DNA of 64,000 bases, taken from positions 54,401-118,400 of the forward strand of contig CAZGMJ010000010.1 of NCBI GenBank assembly GCA_964526785.1, written 5' to 3'. The stretch's first letter is position 1; every line of letters begins with the position of its first letter. Made by a program: the position numbers and the translations under genes. Below are positions 53,546-62,838 of the stretch, in pieces. The notes under the pieces were generated by a model that made no database searches, was not told where the DNA came from, and worked only from the letters and a program-made list of their open reading frames with translations. This DNA is from CAZGMJ01 sp964526785. GTDB taxonomy: Bacteria; Planctomycetota; Phycisphaerae; Sedimentisphaerales; Anaerobacaceae.

Positions 53546-54772
53546 TTACGTTCGGTGTGATTCTCGTTCTCTCCCTCTGGCCGCCTCCAGCGCTTCCAGG
53601 ACTGGGGCGAGCTTCAGCGCCGTTTTATAGACCACCACGTCCTGCCCCACTCGCGCCCCTTCTCGCAGCGATCGCTCAGGCACGACCATCAGGATGCCGT
53701 GATCCCGAAACCGCCCAAGTGTCTCGCGCCTGTGCGCCAGGTATTCAGGGGTCCAGAAGCCCACGATCTCCATCAGAACCTGTGTGCCGTCCTCGTGCCT
53801 GAACGTGAAATCGGGAACGAACGTCTTCTGTCGCTCGTGAAGGATTTCACCCTCGCGAATCAGACGCCACCGGTCGCGCATTTGCCCGAACTTCTTGGCA
53901 AAACTCTCCTCCAGCCTGGAATCGAACTCCGCTGGGCGGGGCAGGTGGCTGGTGAATCCGTCTTTGTCGCAGATATCCAGCCTAGCGACTGTCTTCCAAG
54001 GCGTCTGCAGATTCGCAATCATTCGCCAGCCCTTGCATGCGAGCAACGCGGACAGAAACTTCGCAAAATTCACCCCGTAACGCCGCGTCTCCCGGAGTAC
54101 CGAAGCCGGCCCCGAAAATACGATCTGATACTTCGACTCGCCAAGCCGCTCGATATCGTGCAGCAGCCGCGCCAGCTTCGCATAACGCAGGATCGTCTTG
54201 AGATCGCTCGTCGCCGTGACTGTCACGCTCTGAGCCTTATAGAGACACGCCTGAAGCTGCGCCACGTTGTAGCGAGAGAGAAACGCCGTCGCATCATAAT
54301 CGCCCGTAAACCCATCGAGCTTCTGAAAAGCCATCACATCTGCATAAAGCGAATCTTCAATCTCATCCCACGTCGCGCCCAGCGTCTCGCCCAGGCGCTG
54401 CTTGGCCGCCTTCTCTTCATTCTCGAACAAGCGATCGGGCTGCTGCACGAGCGGATGAAGATGCACCGCTTTGGAGAAAACGTCGAGACGTAATTTGGCC
54501 GCCCGTCCTGCCGCGTCGGCTTGGAAAACGCCGGCGTCGTCAAGCATTTTACAGAACGCCTGGATTCGACGGGTAGGGCAGTCGGGCTCATCGACGAAAA
54601 TGTTTTCCACCTGCCTGTGCAGCTCGCGCCGCTGCCTGCCGATCCCATCGCGATAGACTGCGATCATCCGCCGCGCGTATTCCACGTAGTGCCGATGCGC
54701 CTTCTGCGTCAGCCTGTCGGGAATCGCACGACCCGACTTATACTCGACGATGGACTGTTCGCTCGTAAGCAT
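53546..54772 (-). CDS. Bax1-like nuclease (DUF790), partner of XPB helicase
   Basis: 408 aa from ATG 54772 ('MLTSEQSIVEYKSGR', GAGG upstream); the frame is open to 54826. The C-terminal third carries a PD-(D/E)xK-type nuclease core: 'KTFVPDFTFRHEDG' and 'VLMEIVGFWTPEYLAHR', then 'ILMVVPERSL'. The helical N-terminal part is rich in charged residues. Archaeal Bax1 binds XPB helicase and cuts at repair bubbles. The gene overlaps the 3' end of the upstream XPB-like helicase by 35 bp, so co-translation is likely. Probable role: DNA repair incision. Participation in defence is not excluded. Confidence 0.85.
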   Translation of the reverse strand: MLTSEQSIVEYKSGRAIPDRLTQKAHRHYVEYARRMIAVYRDGIGRQRRELHRQVENIFVDEPDCPTRRIQAFCKMLDDAGVFQADAAGRAAKLRLDVFSKAVHLHPLVQQPDRLFENEEKAAKQRLGETLGATWDEIEDSLYADVMAFQKLDGFTGDYDATAFLSRYNVAQLQACLYKAQSVTVTATSDLKTILRYAKLARLLHDIERLGESKYQIVFSGPASVLRETRRYGVNFAKFLSALLACKGWRMIANLQTPWKTVARLDICDKDGFTSHLPRPAEFDSRLEESFAKKFGQMRDRWRLIREGEILHERQKTFVPDFTFRHEDGTQVLMEIVGFWTPEYLAHRRETLGRFRDHGILMVVPERSLREGARVGQDVVVYKTALKLAPVLEALEAARGRERESHRT

Positions 54773-56171
54773 CGCTTCTTCGCCTCTTTCGAGACCGCTC
54801 GACTTCCTTCGTATTCTCGCACACAACTTCGTAAAGCGTCGCCCTGGCCCGCCCCGACCTTCTCAGCACCCGCCCCAGCCTTTGTTTCGCCTGCCGCGTC
54901 GAGCCTTGCCCCCCAATTACCACCGCCACCTTGGCCTCAGGCACATCCACCCCTTCGTCCAACACGCGATTGGCCACCAGAACGCTGAACCGCCCCTTGG
55001 CGAAACCTTCCAGCACTTCCAGACGCTCGCGCTTGCGAGTGTGCGAGAGAATCGTGGGCAACAGAAACCGCTTTGAAACCTCGATCGCCATCGCGTTGGA
55101 GCCTGCAAAGACCAGAATCTGCCGGCCTTGGTGCAACCTGAAAATATCCTCCAGCACCCGCAGCTTCTCCGCGGCGCGGTCCTCGATGGACTTCTTGATA
55201 AAGTAAGCCTTCTGCGCGTGTCGTGCCTGGGGGTCCTTGCCTGATTCCGCGCACAAATCCTGCCACGTATAGCCTGCCAGCTCCTTCCGCCGGGATGTGA
55301 TGAAGTGCCGAACGACTTTGCTGCATTGATCGTAAGTCGCCTGCTCCCGTTCGTTGAGCGCCACCGGAATCCGCACCACGTCGAAATCCGCCAGCGTCGC
55401 GCCTCGCGCCTGGGCGAAGGGCATATCATACACGACCGGCCCAATGAGCCAGTCCAGATCCCTATGCAGGCCGTCCGAGCGTTCTGGCGTTGCCGTTAAT
55501 CCCAGCCGCATGGTTGCCGCGCTTAGAATCGCTGCCTCACGCCGACATCTGCCTGGCAGATGGTGCTCCTCGTCGAAGATCAGCAGCCCGAATCCCGCCC
55601 CCATCTTGCCCATATGGATATAGGCGCTGTCGTAAGTCGTCACCGTGATCGGCTTGATGTCGAAGAGATTGTCCCCCACGATTCCCGCATCATAGTCGAA
55701 CGCGGCCAGAATCCGCCTGTGCCATTGATACATCAGATCGCGCACAGGAGCGACCACCAGCGTAGCCGCCTGCGTATCCGCCATTGCCGCCAGCGCCACC
55801 ACCGTCTTGCCCGTCCCTGTAGGCATGATGATCTGCCCGCGCCGCCCGGCGCGCCCCCACGCCGATAGCGCCTCGGCCTGCTCGCCCCTCAGATCAGGAA
55901 GCCCCGCCCCCGACAACGAAGCCCGTACAGGCTGAGGCACGTTATCCTGAAACCGCGCAGCGCATCGCGCATTGAGAACCGAGCGAACAGAGCTATAGTG
56001 TATCGCATCACACCGCCAGGCCCCCGTTCGGGCATCCCACGTCCAAATCCCATCCTCAAAAGCGCCGACCAGCTCGCTTCGCTGCACGTCGCTCAGCACT
56101 AATGTCCCCCGCTCGAACGATAGAACCACTTGCCCGCCAGGTATCGTATGTGCCATGTGATGATTCATCAA
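54738..56171 (-). CDS. XPB-like superfamily 2 DNA helicase
   Basis: 477 aa. The N-terminal region (1-90) resembles the XPB damage-recognition segment ('LSFERGTLVLS'). Helicase motifs are: Q/Ia region 'LRGEQAEALSAW', Walker A 'IIMPTGTGKTVVAL', DExH 'LLIFDEEHHLPG', motif III 'LGLTATPERSDG', and motifs IV-VI 'ILVFAGSNAMA', 'VLVANRVLDEGVDVPEA', 'QAKQRLGRVLRR'. An RED-like loop is less clear. Pairing with a DUF790 nuclease is the arrangement of archaeal and some bacterial XPB-Bax1 systems. It is preceded by an SNF2-type helicase 32 bp upstream. Confidence 0.88.
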   Translation of the reverse strand: MMNHHMAHTIPGGQVVLSFERGTLVLSDVQRSELVGAFEDGIWTWDARTGAWRCDAIHYSSVRSVLNARCAARFQDNVPQPVRASLSGAGLPDLRGEQAEALSAWGRAGRRGQIIMPTGTGKTVVALAAMADTQAATLVVAPVRDLMYQWHRRILAAFDYDAGIVGDNLFDIKPITVTTYDSAYIHMGKMGAGFGLLIFDEEHHLPGRCRREAAILSAATMRLGLTATPERSDGLHRDLDWLIGPVVYDMPFAQARGATLADFDVVRIPVALNEREQATYDQCSKVVRHFITSRRKELAGYTWQDLCAESGKDPQARHAQKAYFIKKSIEDRAAEKLRVLEDIFRLHQGRQILVFAGSNAMAIEVSKRFLLPTILSHTRKRERLEVLEGFAKGRFSVLVANRVLDEGVDVPEAKVAVVIGGQGSTRQAKQRLGRVLRRSGRARATLYEVVCENTKEVERSRKRRRSDAYERTVHRRV

Positions 56172-56203
56172 ATCTTATCGCCACCTTCGAGCTTGTCCGG
56201 ATT

Positions 56204-58633
56204 CTACATATTCTTCGAAAACTCATCCAACAACCGGGCCAAACGCTGGAGCGTTTCCTTCTGAGGCATCGGAATTTTCAAGTGACGTTGTCCTGTGGTT
56301 TTGTCGGACTCGATCTGGAGCTTCGAGAGCGCCTGCGAAGCCCACTGGGGTGATTGGCTTTCCACCCCAAGCAGCGTCCAGCCCAGCTTGCCGATGAGTG
56401 CCGCTCCTGCAGAGAGAAGATCGTTCCACGCCTGCTGTTCGACAGGTTCCGCCGTCTGCTTCGCTTCGACCGCCGTAGTAGCCTGTGGCTCTGCCTCCTC
56501 TCCGTCTCCACCATCCTGACCCTTGGCGGGCATGGACTGTGGAATGGCCTCCGTCGCCTTGTCCACCGATTCCATAAAGCGCTTGAGGCGCGTGCCCCCA
56601 AGAAAGACTTCATCGGCACCCTTGTCGAGGACACCTGAAAAGAGTGATTGCTTGAATGACAGAACCGACAGCATGCCGTGCTCGATGGTGCCCTGCGCAA
56701 CGAAATTCACCACCCGCACGGGATGATGCTGGCCGAGCCGATGAATCCGCCCGATCCGCTGTTCGAGCACGGCGGGATTCCAGGGCAAATCCATGTTAAC
56801 GACTGTCGAGGCGTTCTGCAGGTTCAGCCCCACACCCCCAGCATCGGTCGATAAAAAGATCCTGCAATCGGGATCGTTCCTGAATTGACTGATCAGCCCC
56901 TTTCGCTTGGGGCCAGGGACGCCTCCGTGAAAGAGGACGTGCTTGTGCTTGGACGCTTCGAGGCGGTCCTGGACTATCTCGTGCGTGCCCAGCCACTGGC
57001 TGAACACCACGGCCTTGGCGTCGGGCTGCTCGAAGACCTCTTCAAGCAGTTCGATCAGTTCGTCAGCCTTGACGCCGAAGTCGGTCTTGCGATCCAGCAG
57101 CCATGTGCTGTTGCAGCTCATCCGCATGTTCTGCAGCACGATCATCAAGCGTCGCTGATCGATCTCGGTCAGGAAACCGTGGCGCCTCCACTTGGCGACG
57201 ATCCGCGCGACGATCTCACCGTTTTCCTGATGATGCATCATCTGTTCCGGCGTCATGGGAACGAAGAAGTTCTTCTCCAGCCGTTCAGGAAGCTCTTTGA
57301 GAACCTCCTTCTTCGTTCGACGAACCAGAATCGTCTCCAGCGATTTGGAGATATTCGAGAGGTTGTGATAGCCGATGACCCGACCGTGCTCGTCAACGTG
57401 CTGATGCTCGGCCAGAAAGCGAAACAAAGGCCCCAGATGGAAACGATCCACAAACTCCACGATCGAGTGCAATTCCTCCAGACGGTTCTCTAGTGGCGTG
57501 CCCGTCAGGACCAACGCGTATTGCGATTCAACCTCCTTGACGCTTTTCGCCCGCTTGGTCTTCCAGTTCTTGATCCGCTGGGCTTCGTCGAGAATAACCA
57601 TATCGGGCGCCCAGTTCTGGATCGACTCGAAATCGCGGCCGATGACTTCATAGTTGGTGATTTTGTAGAACGAGTCAGATTCATAAATCTCCACTCTCTT
57701 AGTCAGGAGGCCCTCCACTACCTGCGCCGAGCGGGCGGAGAACTTCTCGATCTCGTTCTTCCACTGGTGTTTCAACGAAGTCGGGCAAATGATGAGCACC
57801 CGCTCCAAGCCCATCGTGGACACCAGTATCTCCACAGCCGCTATAGCCTGAATCGTCTTGCCCAGCCCCATGTCGTCCGCGATCAGGCCGCGTCCCGCCT
57901 TGGCCGCGAACAACGCCCCCTTCCGCTGATAAGGATACAGCCCAATCTTGAGAAGATTCTTGAACGCGGCGCTGTCGCCGCCCTTGGGAAAGGCCTTGTC
58001 AATCCGTTTCTGCAAATGATCTCGATCCCTGACCTGAGCAATGAATGACATTGCATCGTCGTAACATCGCAGATCATGCTCGAACTCACGCGCCTTGCCT
58101 AAGAACTTCTCGAACTTTAAATAACCATCGCCGGTCAACTTTCCATACTGATCGAAATAGTTCGAAGCGAGTTTTGACAATGCTTGCGGGCATTCTGCTC
58201 CGGGACCGAAAATCACGTGTCTTTGTGCGCCGTAGCGAAGATAGATCTCGGAATATGCAGGTTGAAAACCTTCGTTAAGAGCCTTTTTGCCCCCGCGCTT
58301 TCGGCTCAGCTTGCCGAGCGTAAACTCGATGTGCTTGCACGTTCCCAGCGTATTGACCGCAAAATCGGGACAGGAGCAATAGTTGTCGCCCAGTTCAGCG
58401 CCGCGAATCGCCACGCGATACTTCCCTTTGGTTTCAGGATTCATAACGATAAATTCAGAGAAAATCGGTTCGTCGCCTATGTTCTTAATATTGAAATCTT
58501 GCTTCTGCGCGAACTGTTTTCGCAAGGCGATCTGCCATTGCTCCAAGGCCATGCCTTCAGGTCTTCGCAAATGCGAGATTCTGACCTTCTTAGACTTTTT
58601 TCGTTTTGCCGCCTTCTTTTTACGTTTTGGCAT
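56204..58633 (-). CDS. SNF2-family helicase/translocase with SWIM zinc finger
   Basis: 809 aa from ATG 58633 ('MPKRKKKAAKRKKSKK', strongly basic); a longer frame starts at 58678. A SWIM motif (C-x-C-x10-C-x-H in 'CSCPDFAVNTLGTCKH') lies near residue 90. The SNF2 core follows: 'LYPYQRKGALFA', 'GLIADDMGLGKTIQAIAA', 'VLIICPTSLKHQW', 'MVILDEAQRIKN', 'ALVLTGTPLENRLEEL', 'AVVFSQWLGTHEI', 'STDAGGVGLNLQNAS', 'EQRIGRIHRLGQ'. The acidic/low-complexity stretch near 730-765 is variable. It is first of a three-gene leftward operon with XPB-like helicase and Bax1-like nuclease. A DNA repair or defence role is inferred. Confidence 0.9.
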   Translation of the reverse strand: MPKRKKKAAKRKKSKKVRISHLRRPEGMALEQWQIALRKQFAQKQDFNIKNIGDEPIFSEFIVMNPETKGKYRVAIRGAELGDNYCSCPDFAVNTLGTCKHIEFTLGKLSRKRGGKKALNEGFQPAYSEIYLRYGAQRHVIFGPGAECPQALSKLASNYFDQYGKLTGDGYLKFEKFLGKAREFEHDLRCYDDAMSFIAQVRDRDHLQKRIDKAFPKGGDSAAFKNLLKIGLYPYQRKGALFAAKAGRGLIADDMGLGKTIQAIAAVEILVSTMGLERVLIICPTSLKHQWKNEIEKFSARSAQVVEGLLTKRVEIYESDSFYKITNYEVIGRDFESIQNWAPDMVILDEAQRIKNWKTKRAKSVKEVESQYALVLTGTPLENRLEELHSIVEFVDRFHLGPLFRFLAEHQHVDEHGRVIGYHNLSNISKSLETILVRRTKKEVLKELPERLEKNFFVPMTPEQMMHHQENGEIVARIVAKWRRHGFLTEIDQRRLMIVLQNMRMSCNSTWLLDRKTDFGVKADELIELLEEVFEQPDAKAVVFSQWLGTHEIVQDRLEASKHKHVLFHGGVPGPKRKGLISQFRNDPDCRIFLSTDAGGVGLNLQNASTVVNMDLPWNPAVLEQRIGRIHRLGQHHPVRVVNFVAQGTIEHGMLSVLSFKQSLFSGVLDKGADEVFLGGTRLKRFMESVDKATEAIPQSMPAKGQDGGDGEEAEPQATTAVEAKQTAEPVEQQAWNDLLSAGAALIGKLGWTLLGVESQSPQWASQALSKLQIESDKTTGQRHLKIPMPQKETLQRLARLLDEFSKNM

Positions 58634-58708
58634 TCTTAATATCCTCGCAATGAAGTCTACTTGGTCAGTTTGAGTCAATAACTTATCAGTGAGTCGTTGG
58701 AGTAAGCC

Positions 58709-59924
58709 TAATTTCTCCCATTATGCTCAAAATCCATATCTATTGTTGCTCGTCTGATCTACTCTTGTACTTGTCGGAAACCCCGTTCTTGTTTATTGTC
58801 AATGACGTAAGTACAATTGCCGGCTCTCATGGAGCCAAGGGTAATGATACCGGAGTTAGGGTGGGTCGGCCAACATGAACATCGCCAAAGTGTTCTTTCT
58901 CGTGATTCGCAATCTGTTTCGTCGTCGGAGGGACTTGATCCTCGAGAATATGGCTCTACGCCAGCAGCTCATTATCCAGCAACGAACGGTCAAACGTCCC
59001 AAGCTGCAGAATAGAGACAGACTCTTCTGGGCATGTCTCTCGCGACTCTGGCCGGATTGGAAATCCACGCTGATCATTGTCAAACCCGAAACCGCCGTCA
59101 AGTGGCACCGGCTGGGATTCAAGCTCTTCTGGCGCTGGAAATCACGCCGCAGGAAAGTCGGACGACCACGAGTCCCCAAGGAAGTCCGAGATCTGATCGT
59201 GCAGATGTCTCGAGAGAATCCAACCTGGGGCGTGCCCAGGATTCAATCAGAATTGGCATTGCTCGGCTTCAAAGTGGCAGATTCGACGGTGGCCAAATAC
59301 AAATGCAGACATGTGAAACCGCCGTCGCAGACGTGGCGGACCTTCCTCACGAACCATGCCAGACAAATCGCTGCTGTCGATTTCTTCACGGTTCCTACAG
59401 TTCGCTTCCAAATCCTATATTGCTTCATCGTCCTTCGCCATCACAGGCGGGAGATCATCCATTTCAATATCACCCGCCACCCGACAGCCCACTGGACGGC
59501 TCAGCAGATTACCGAGGCGTTTCCATACGACACCGTACCAAAGTACATGATCCGCGACCGGGACAAGATCTACGGGAAAGCGTTCACTGACCGGGTGAAG
59601 ACCATGGATATTGATGAAGTACTCATCGCTCCGAGATCTCCATGGCAGAATCCCTTTGCTGAAAGAGTTATTGGCTCGATCCGTAGAGAATGCCTGGATC
59701 ACTTCATCATCTTCAATGAGAGGCACTTGTATCAGGTCCTCGGGGCATACGTTGAGTACTACAATAACGCCAGGACACATCTGTCACTCGACCGAAATTC
59801 ACCCGTGCCTCGAACAACGCAGATGCCATCGCAAGGAAAGGTCGTTTCGATTCCCCATGTGGGCGGATTGCATCATCAGTACAAGAGGGTCGCTTGATCC
59901 CAACATCAGTTCACATTCCTGTCG
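58709..59924 (+). mobile_element. putative insertion sequence carrying a DDE transposase
   Basis: The boundaries are tentative. A 9-bp direct repeat, GAGTAAGCC, occurs at 58700-58708 and 59925-59933 and could be a target-site duplication around a 1.2-kb element. No matching terminal inverted repeats were found next to it, so the ends remain uncertain. The transposase gene itself is convincing. Confidence 0.35.
58875..59897 (+). CDS. DDE transposase / integrase core protein (IS3-superfamily-like)
   Basis: 340 aa, full length. The N-terminal basic part ('NLFRRRRDLILENMALRQQL') leads into a helix-turn-helix segment ('VGRPRVPKEVRDLIVQMSRENPTWGVPRIQSELALLGF'). The rve catalytic core has the first Asp in 'IAAVDFFTVP', the second in 'YMIRDRDKIYGKAF', and Glu in 'WQNPFAERVIGSIRREC', followed by 'YYNNARTHLSL'. 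Such single-ORF integrases are widespread in planctomycetes and acidobacteria. It presumably moved into the DNA between the SNF2 operon and a sensor kinase whose 3' end looks abnormal. Confidence 0.9.
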   Translation: MNIAKVFFLVIRNLFRRRRDLILENMALRQQLIIQQRTVKRPKLQNRDRLFWACLSRLWPDWKSTLIIVKPETAVKWHRLGFKLFWRWKSRRRKVGRPRVPKEVRDLIVQMSRENPTWGVPRIQSELALLGFKVADSTVAKYKCRHVKPPSQTWRTFLTNHARQIAAVDFFTVPTVRFQILYCFIVLRHHRREIIHFNITRHPTAHWTAQQITEAFPYDTVPKYMIRDRDKIYGKAFTDRVKTMDIDEVLIAPRSPWQNPFAERVIGSIRRECLDHFIIFNERHLYQVLGAYVEYYNNARTHLSLDRNSPVPRTTQMPSQGKVVSIPHVGGLHHQYKRVA

Positions 59925-60014
59925 AGTAAGCCAGATCATCCTCGCTCCTCGGAGTCAGTCCGCCCTCCCCAGGCACATCACGAGCTGAAACCGCATCGAG
60001 CGGTGAAATCAGCT

Positions 60015-61445
60015 TCACTTCGCTCGGTTGATGCCTCCAGACCACGGTGATCCATGACCTTTCCCTGTCCGGATGGCATTTTCGGCAACCACACCCAAGC
60101 CCGTGCCCTGTCCGACGTCTTTCGTCGTAAAAAAGGGATCAAAGACGTTACCAAGATTCTCGGTGGCAATGCCGACTCCATTGTCACGAACCGTCATTTG
60201 CAGATAGTGGCCTGCGCGTGCCTCTACGCTCGCAGGCGGCTGTGCCGTATTGGAACTTATGGTGACTACGGCTTCACCTCCCTCCGGCATCGCCTGAAGG
60301 GCGTTCTCAATGAGATTCGTCACGACTTGCTGAATCTGTATCGGGTCCATTTCGGCAAACAGACGATTGGGCTCTCCCGCGGTCTCCATACGGATGGCGG
60401 CTTTATAGCCAAGACAAGTAACCAGTTCGATAGCTTTTCGAACCACGTCAGCGCCGTTCGTTCTTAGGCGTTTGGGTGGTCGCTGTCTGGCGAAGTCCAA
60501 CAAATGGCGGATGATCTGGGTCATCCGGTCGGCCTGCGCCTTGATGATGCCAGCGTTTTTCCCGACGTGTTCGAACCCCGACGGCAGGCTCTCGCTGCGG
60601 ATCATTTCAGCCCGTCCACCGATCACGTTCAGGGGCGTCCCTAGCTCGTGGGCCATACCAGAAGCCAGTCGGCCGATGGTTGTCAGCCGATCCATATGCC
60701 GAACCTGCTCCATGGCCGTGATGCGTTTCTCGGTCTCGGTCCGCTCTCGCTGTCGCGAATCCGTCAATCTCTGGCACATCTCGTTCAAACCGTCGGCAAG
60801 GGTCGAAAATTCGTCACGCCCGCGCAGCACAATATGGTCGGTAAGATTCCCCTCGCCAATGTCGCGAATTCTCTCACGTAGCAGATTCAGGGGCCTTCCA
60901 ATCACAACAATCCCAAGCAGGATGATGACAATGCCATTGATGAAAACGACGGTGCCCCCGGCAAAAATCTGACGAACCAACGCGTGTCGTACATACCGAC
61001 TGCGTTCCGCCAGTGTCTCGGTCAGTTCAATGACCCCGTCGGCCTCAGGGATTCCGACCGGTACGAAAGAATACTGCACTTCACCTTCATTGGCGTCGTG
61101 GCGACGAAGGGAGACCATCCGGCCGTTTTTTAGTTTCGCCAACGAATCCTGGTCCAGGCGATTCTCTAACCCGTTCTCACCGTCCCACGGCGCCCAAGAG
61201 ATACTGATCGGATGCCGGCGAACGTCCATCGCCCCGATCAGGTCCAATGCTCGTTTCCGCCCGTTAACCCGCCACGCCTCGCCCACCGAAATTGTCAAAA
61301 TGCGTCCAAGCAGAAGGGCATCACGTTCGATAGCCGCATCGAGCCGCGACGTCTCATGTTGAACGGTCAACACACCCTCGATCGAACGAACGCCTACAAG
61401 AACGAGAACCATGGTCAAAACAAATTTCAGAGCTACTCTCATCAA
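60015..61445 (-). CDS. sensor histidine kinase, C-terminus apparently truncated or frameshifted
   Basis: 476 aa. TM1 ('ALKFVLTMVLVLVGV'), periplasmic sensor (about 30-160), TM2 ('VVFINGIVIILLGIVVIG'), HAMP ('PLNLLRERIRDIGEGNLTDHI'), HisKA with phospho-acceptor His266 ('SGMAHELGTPLNVIGG') and HATPase: N box 'QQVVTNLIENALQAM', G1 'VRDNGVGIA', F 'FDPFFTTK', G2 'GQGTGLG'. After G2 the usual 'LS.A.GIV..HGG.I' is missing; the frame continues 'VVAENAIRTGKGHGSPWSGG' and stops. An alternate frame reads 'GSWITVVW', hinting at indels. The transposase lies just downstream. No response regulator gene is visible beside it; one may have been lost. Confidence 0.8.
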   Translation of the reverse strand: MMRVALKFVLTMVLVLVGVRSIEGVLTVQHETSRLDAAIERDALLLGRILTISVGEAWRVNGRKRALDLIGAMDVRRHPISISWAPWDGENGLENRLDQDSLAKLKNGRMVSLRRHDANEGEVQYSFVPVGIPEADGVIELTETLAERSRYVRHALVRQIFAGGTVVFINGIVIILLGIVVIGRPLNLLRERIRDIGEGNLTDHIVLRGRDEFSTLADGLNEMCQRLTDSRQRERTETEKRITAMEQVRHMDRLTTIGRLASGMAHELGTPLNVIGGRAEMIRSESLPSGFEHVGKNAGIIKAQADRMTQIIRHLLDFARQRPPKRLRTNGADVVRKAIELVTCLGYKAAIRMETAGEPNRLFAEMDPIQIQQVVTNLIENALQAMPEGGEAVVTISSNTAQPPASVEARAGHYLQMTVRDNGVGIATENLGNVFDPFFTTKDVGQGTGLGVVAENAIRTGKGHGSPWSGGINRAK

Positions 61446-61558
61446 ACTACCCTATAAGCGGAAGACAAATGTAAAGCCGAGAGTATCACAATCAACAGTC
61501 AGAGGCAATGGGTATCGCCAACACAGCCGGCGGACTGGATTTGTCTGGAGACTCACGT

Positions 61559-62089
61559 TCAAAAGAGGATCAAGCCGACCAGGCCGGCACTGACGATCAC
61601 GGCGAGGGGGTGAATGCGACGTTCGAATACGATCAGCACGAGAAAGGCTGCTGCCGCGATGCACAATTCGCGCACGCCGGAGATAACGCCGCGACCATAA
61701 GACCAGACGGCGAACAGGAGCAGGCTCAAGACGCCTGCCCGTATCGCGGCGCGGATGCGGCGAACGTGCTCGTTCGATCGGGTGCGGTCCAGCAGACGGG
61801 ACAGCAGGATCAGGATCGTCAGCGAAGGCAAGATGACGGCGCTGGTGGCGACCACGGCGCCGCCTATCCCTGCGACGCGATACCCGACGAGCGTGGCCGC
61901 ATTGACCGCGATCGGGCCCGGTGTCATCTGCGCGACAGCCACGATCCCGCCCATCTCCTGCCGGGATAGCCAGTCGTGGTTCTCGACCAACTCGTGCTGG
62001 ATCAAGGGGACCGTAACCAGACCGCCGCCATAGGCGCCGATTCCTATGAGAGAGAAACTCACAAATAGCGACCAGAGCGTGTGTATCAT
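61559..62089 (-). CDS. chrA: chromate transporter ChrA, second half-size subunit
   Basis: 176 aa from ATG 62089 ('MIHTLWSLF'); frames running further upstream overlap the partner gene in another frame. The ChrA motif block is 'FSLIGIGAYGGGLVTVPLIQHELVE', then 'MGGIVAVAQMTPGPIAVNAATLVGYRVAGIGGAVV', with five to six helices. Short-chain ChrA proteins occur as tandem pairs forming a heterodimeric inner-membrane chromate exporter. Its partner is the next gene upstream on the same strand. Codons here are strongly G+C-biased compared with genes before 60 kb. Confidence 0.88.
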   Translation of the reverse strand: MIHTLWSLFVSFSLIGIGAYGGGLVTVPLIQHELVENHDWLSRQEMGGIVAVAQMTPGPIAVNAATLVGYRVAGIGGAVVATSAVILPSLTILILLSRLLDRTRSNEHVRRIRAAIRAGVLSLLLFAVWSYGRGVISGVRELCIAAAAFLVLIVFERRIHPLAVIVSAGLVGLILF

Positions 62090-62151
62090 GCTCTTCTTTC
62101 TTTTCTCCGGGGCTTTCGGGCCGACCGACCCGCAGCCTGGGACAGACTGAT

Positions 62152-62730
62152 CTATGGTTCCTCGCTGCCGTTGGCGTCGGCCGGGCCATCGTGGCCCTGA
62201 AGGAAATAGCCCGACCCGGCGGCGGCGACGACAGCCCATAGGGGATGAAGGCCCAGAAAGAGAACGACCAGACCCAGGACGCAGGCAGAGACGGTGCGCC
62301 AATTGCCTCGCAGCCGGCGCGCGAATGTATAGGCGGCGAAGGCAATCTGACCGGCCACGGCCACGGCGCAGCCTTTCAGGAAGGCCCCGACGGCCGGATG
62401 GTCGAAATGCGGCATCGCGAACCAGACGATCAGGAGGATCACGACGAAGGAGGGACAGGCCGTGCCCAGCACGGCGGCCGCAGCGCCCGGCAAACCGCGA
62501 AAGCGCCGCCCCTGGAGGAAGGCAAGATTCACTGCGATCGCGCCGGGAACGACCGTCGCCGTCGACAGCACGGAAATGAAATCATCCTCGCTGAGCCAGC
62601 GGCGTTTGAGCACGAGTTCATGCCTCATCACGCTGGCCATCGCAAAGCCGCCGCCGAAGGTGAGCAACCCAATGCGAAAGAACGTCCCGAACAGATGCAG
62701 ACAAGAGGCGCGCTCCTGGCCGGCAAGCAT
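62152..62730 (-). CDS. chrA: chromate transporter ChrA, first half-size subunit
   Basis: 192 aa from ATG 62730, with GGAG 6 nt upstream; TTG 62742 is an alternative. The ChrA signature is 'FFRIGLLTFGGGFAMASVMRHELV' followed by 'DFISVLSTATVVPGAIAVNLAFLQGRRFRGLPGAAAAVLG', and about five membrane helices. It pairs with the downstream chrA gene 62 bp away as a short-chain ChrA heterodimer, exporting chromate or a related oxyanion by coupling to the membrane potential. The gene is divergent from the sigma-remnant/anti-sigma group. Confidence 0.88.
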   Translation of the reverse strand: MLAGQERASCLHLFGTFFRIGLLTFGGGFAMASVMRHELVLKRRWLSEDDFISVLSTATVVPGAIAVNLAFLQGRRFRGLPGAAAAVLGTACPSFVVILLIVWFAMPHFDHPAVGAFLKGCAVAVAGQIAFAAYTFARRLRGNWRTVSACVLGLVVLFLGLHPLWAVVAAAGSGYFLQGHDGPADANGSEEP

Positions 62731-62838
62731 AGCGATCTCCAAGCTCCTTGTATCCGGTGTCCTGTTACGACGAAGGCGACATTCCGCGCAACCACCCGGT
62801 CCACCGGGTCGGCCCCGAGGCCTTCGTCGTCAAAGGTA

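Noticed and set aside
54750..56353. Several rightward frames opposite the XPB and SNF2 genes
   Set aside because: Shadows of strong leftward genes; compositions rich in R, P and S without motifs.
58700..59933. Nine-base direct repeat GAGTAAGCC as a certain target-site duplication
   Set aside because: No terminal inverted repeats next to it, and a chance match of this length between two 100-200 bp windows is not negligible; kept only as a low-confidence element boundary.
61452..62345. 297-aa leftward open frame
   Set aside because: It runs out of frame through both chrA genes with R/P-rich low-complexity residues; the chrA frames carry the conserved motifs.
62245..62838. Long 5' part of the frame leading into the sigma region 4
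   Set aside because: It is antisense to chrA, rich in charged residues without sigma region 2; only the final 70 codons look like a sigma factor.
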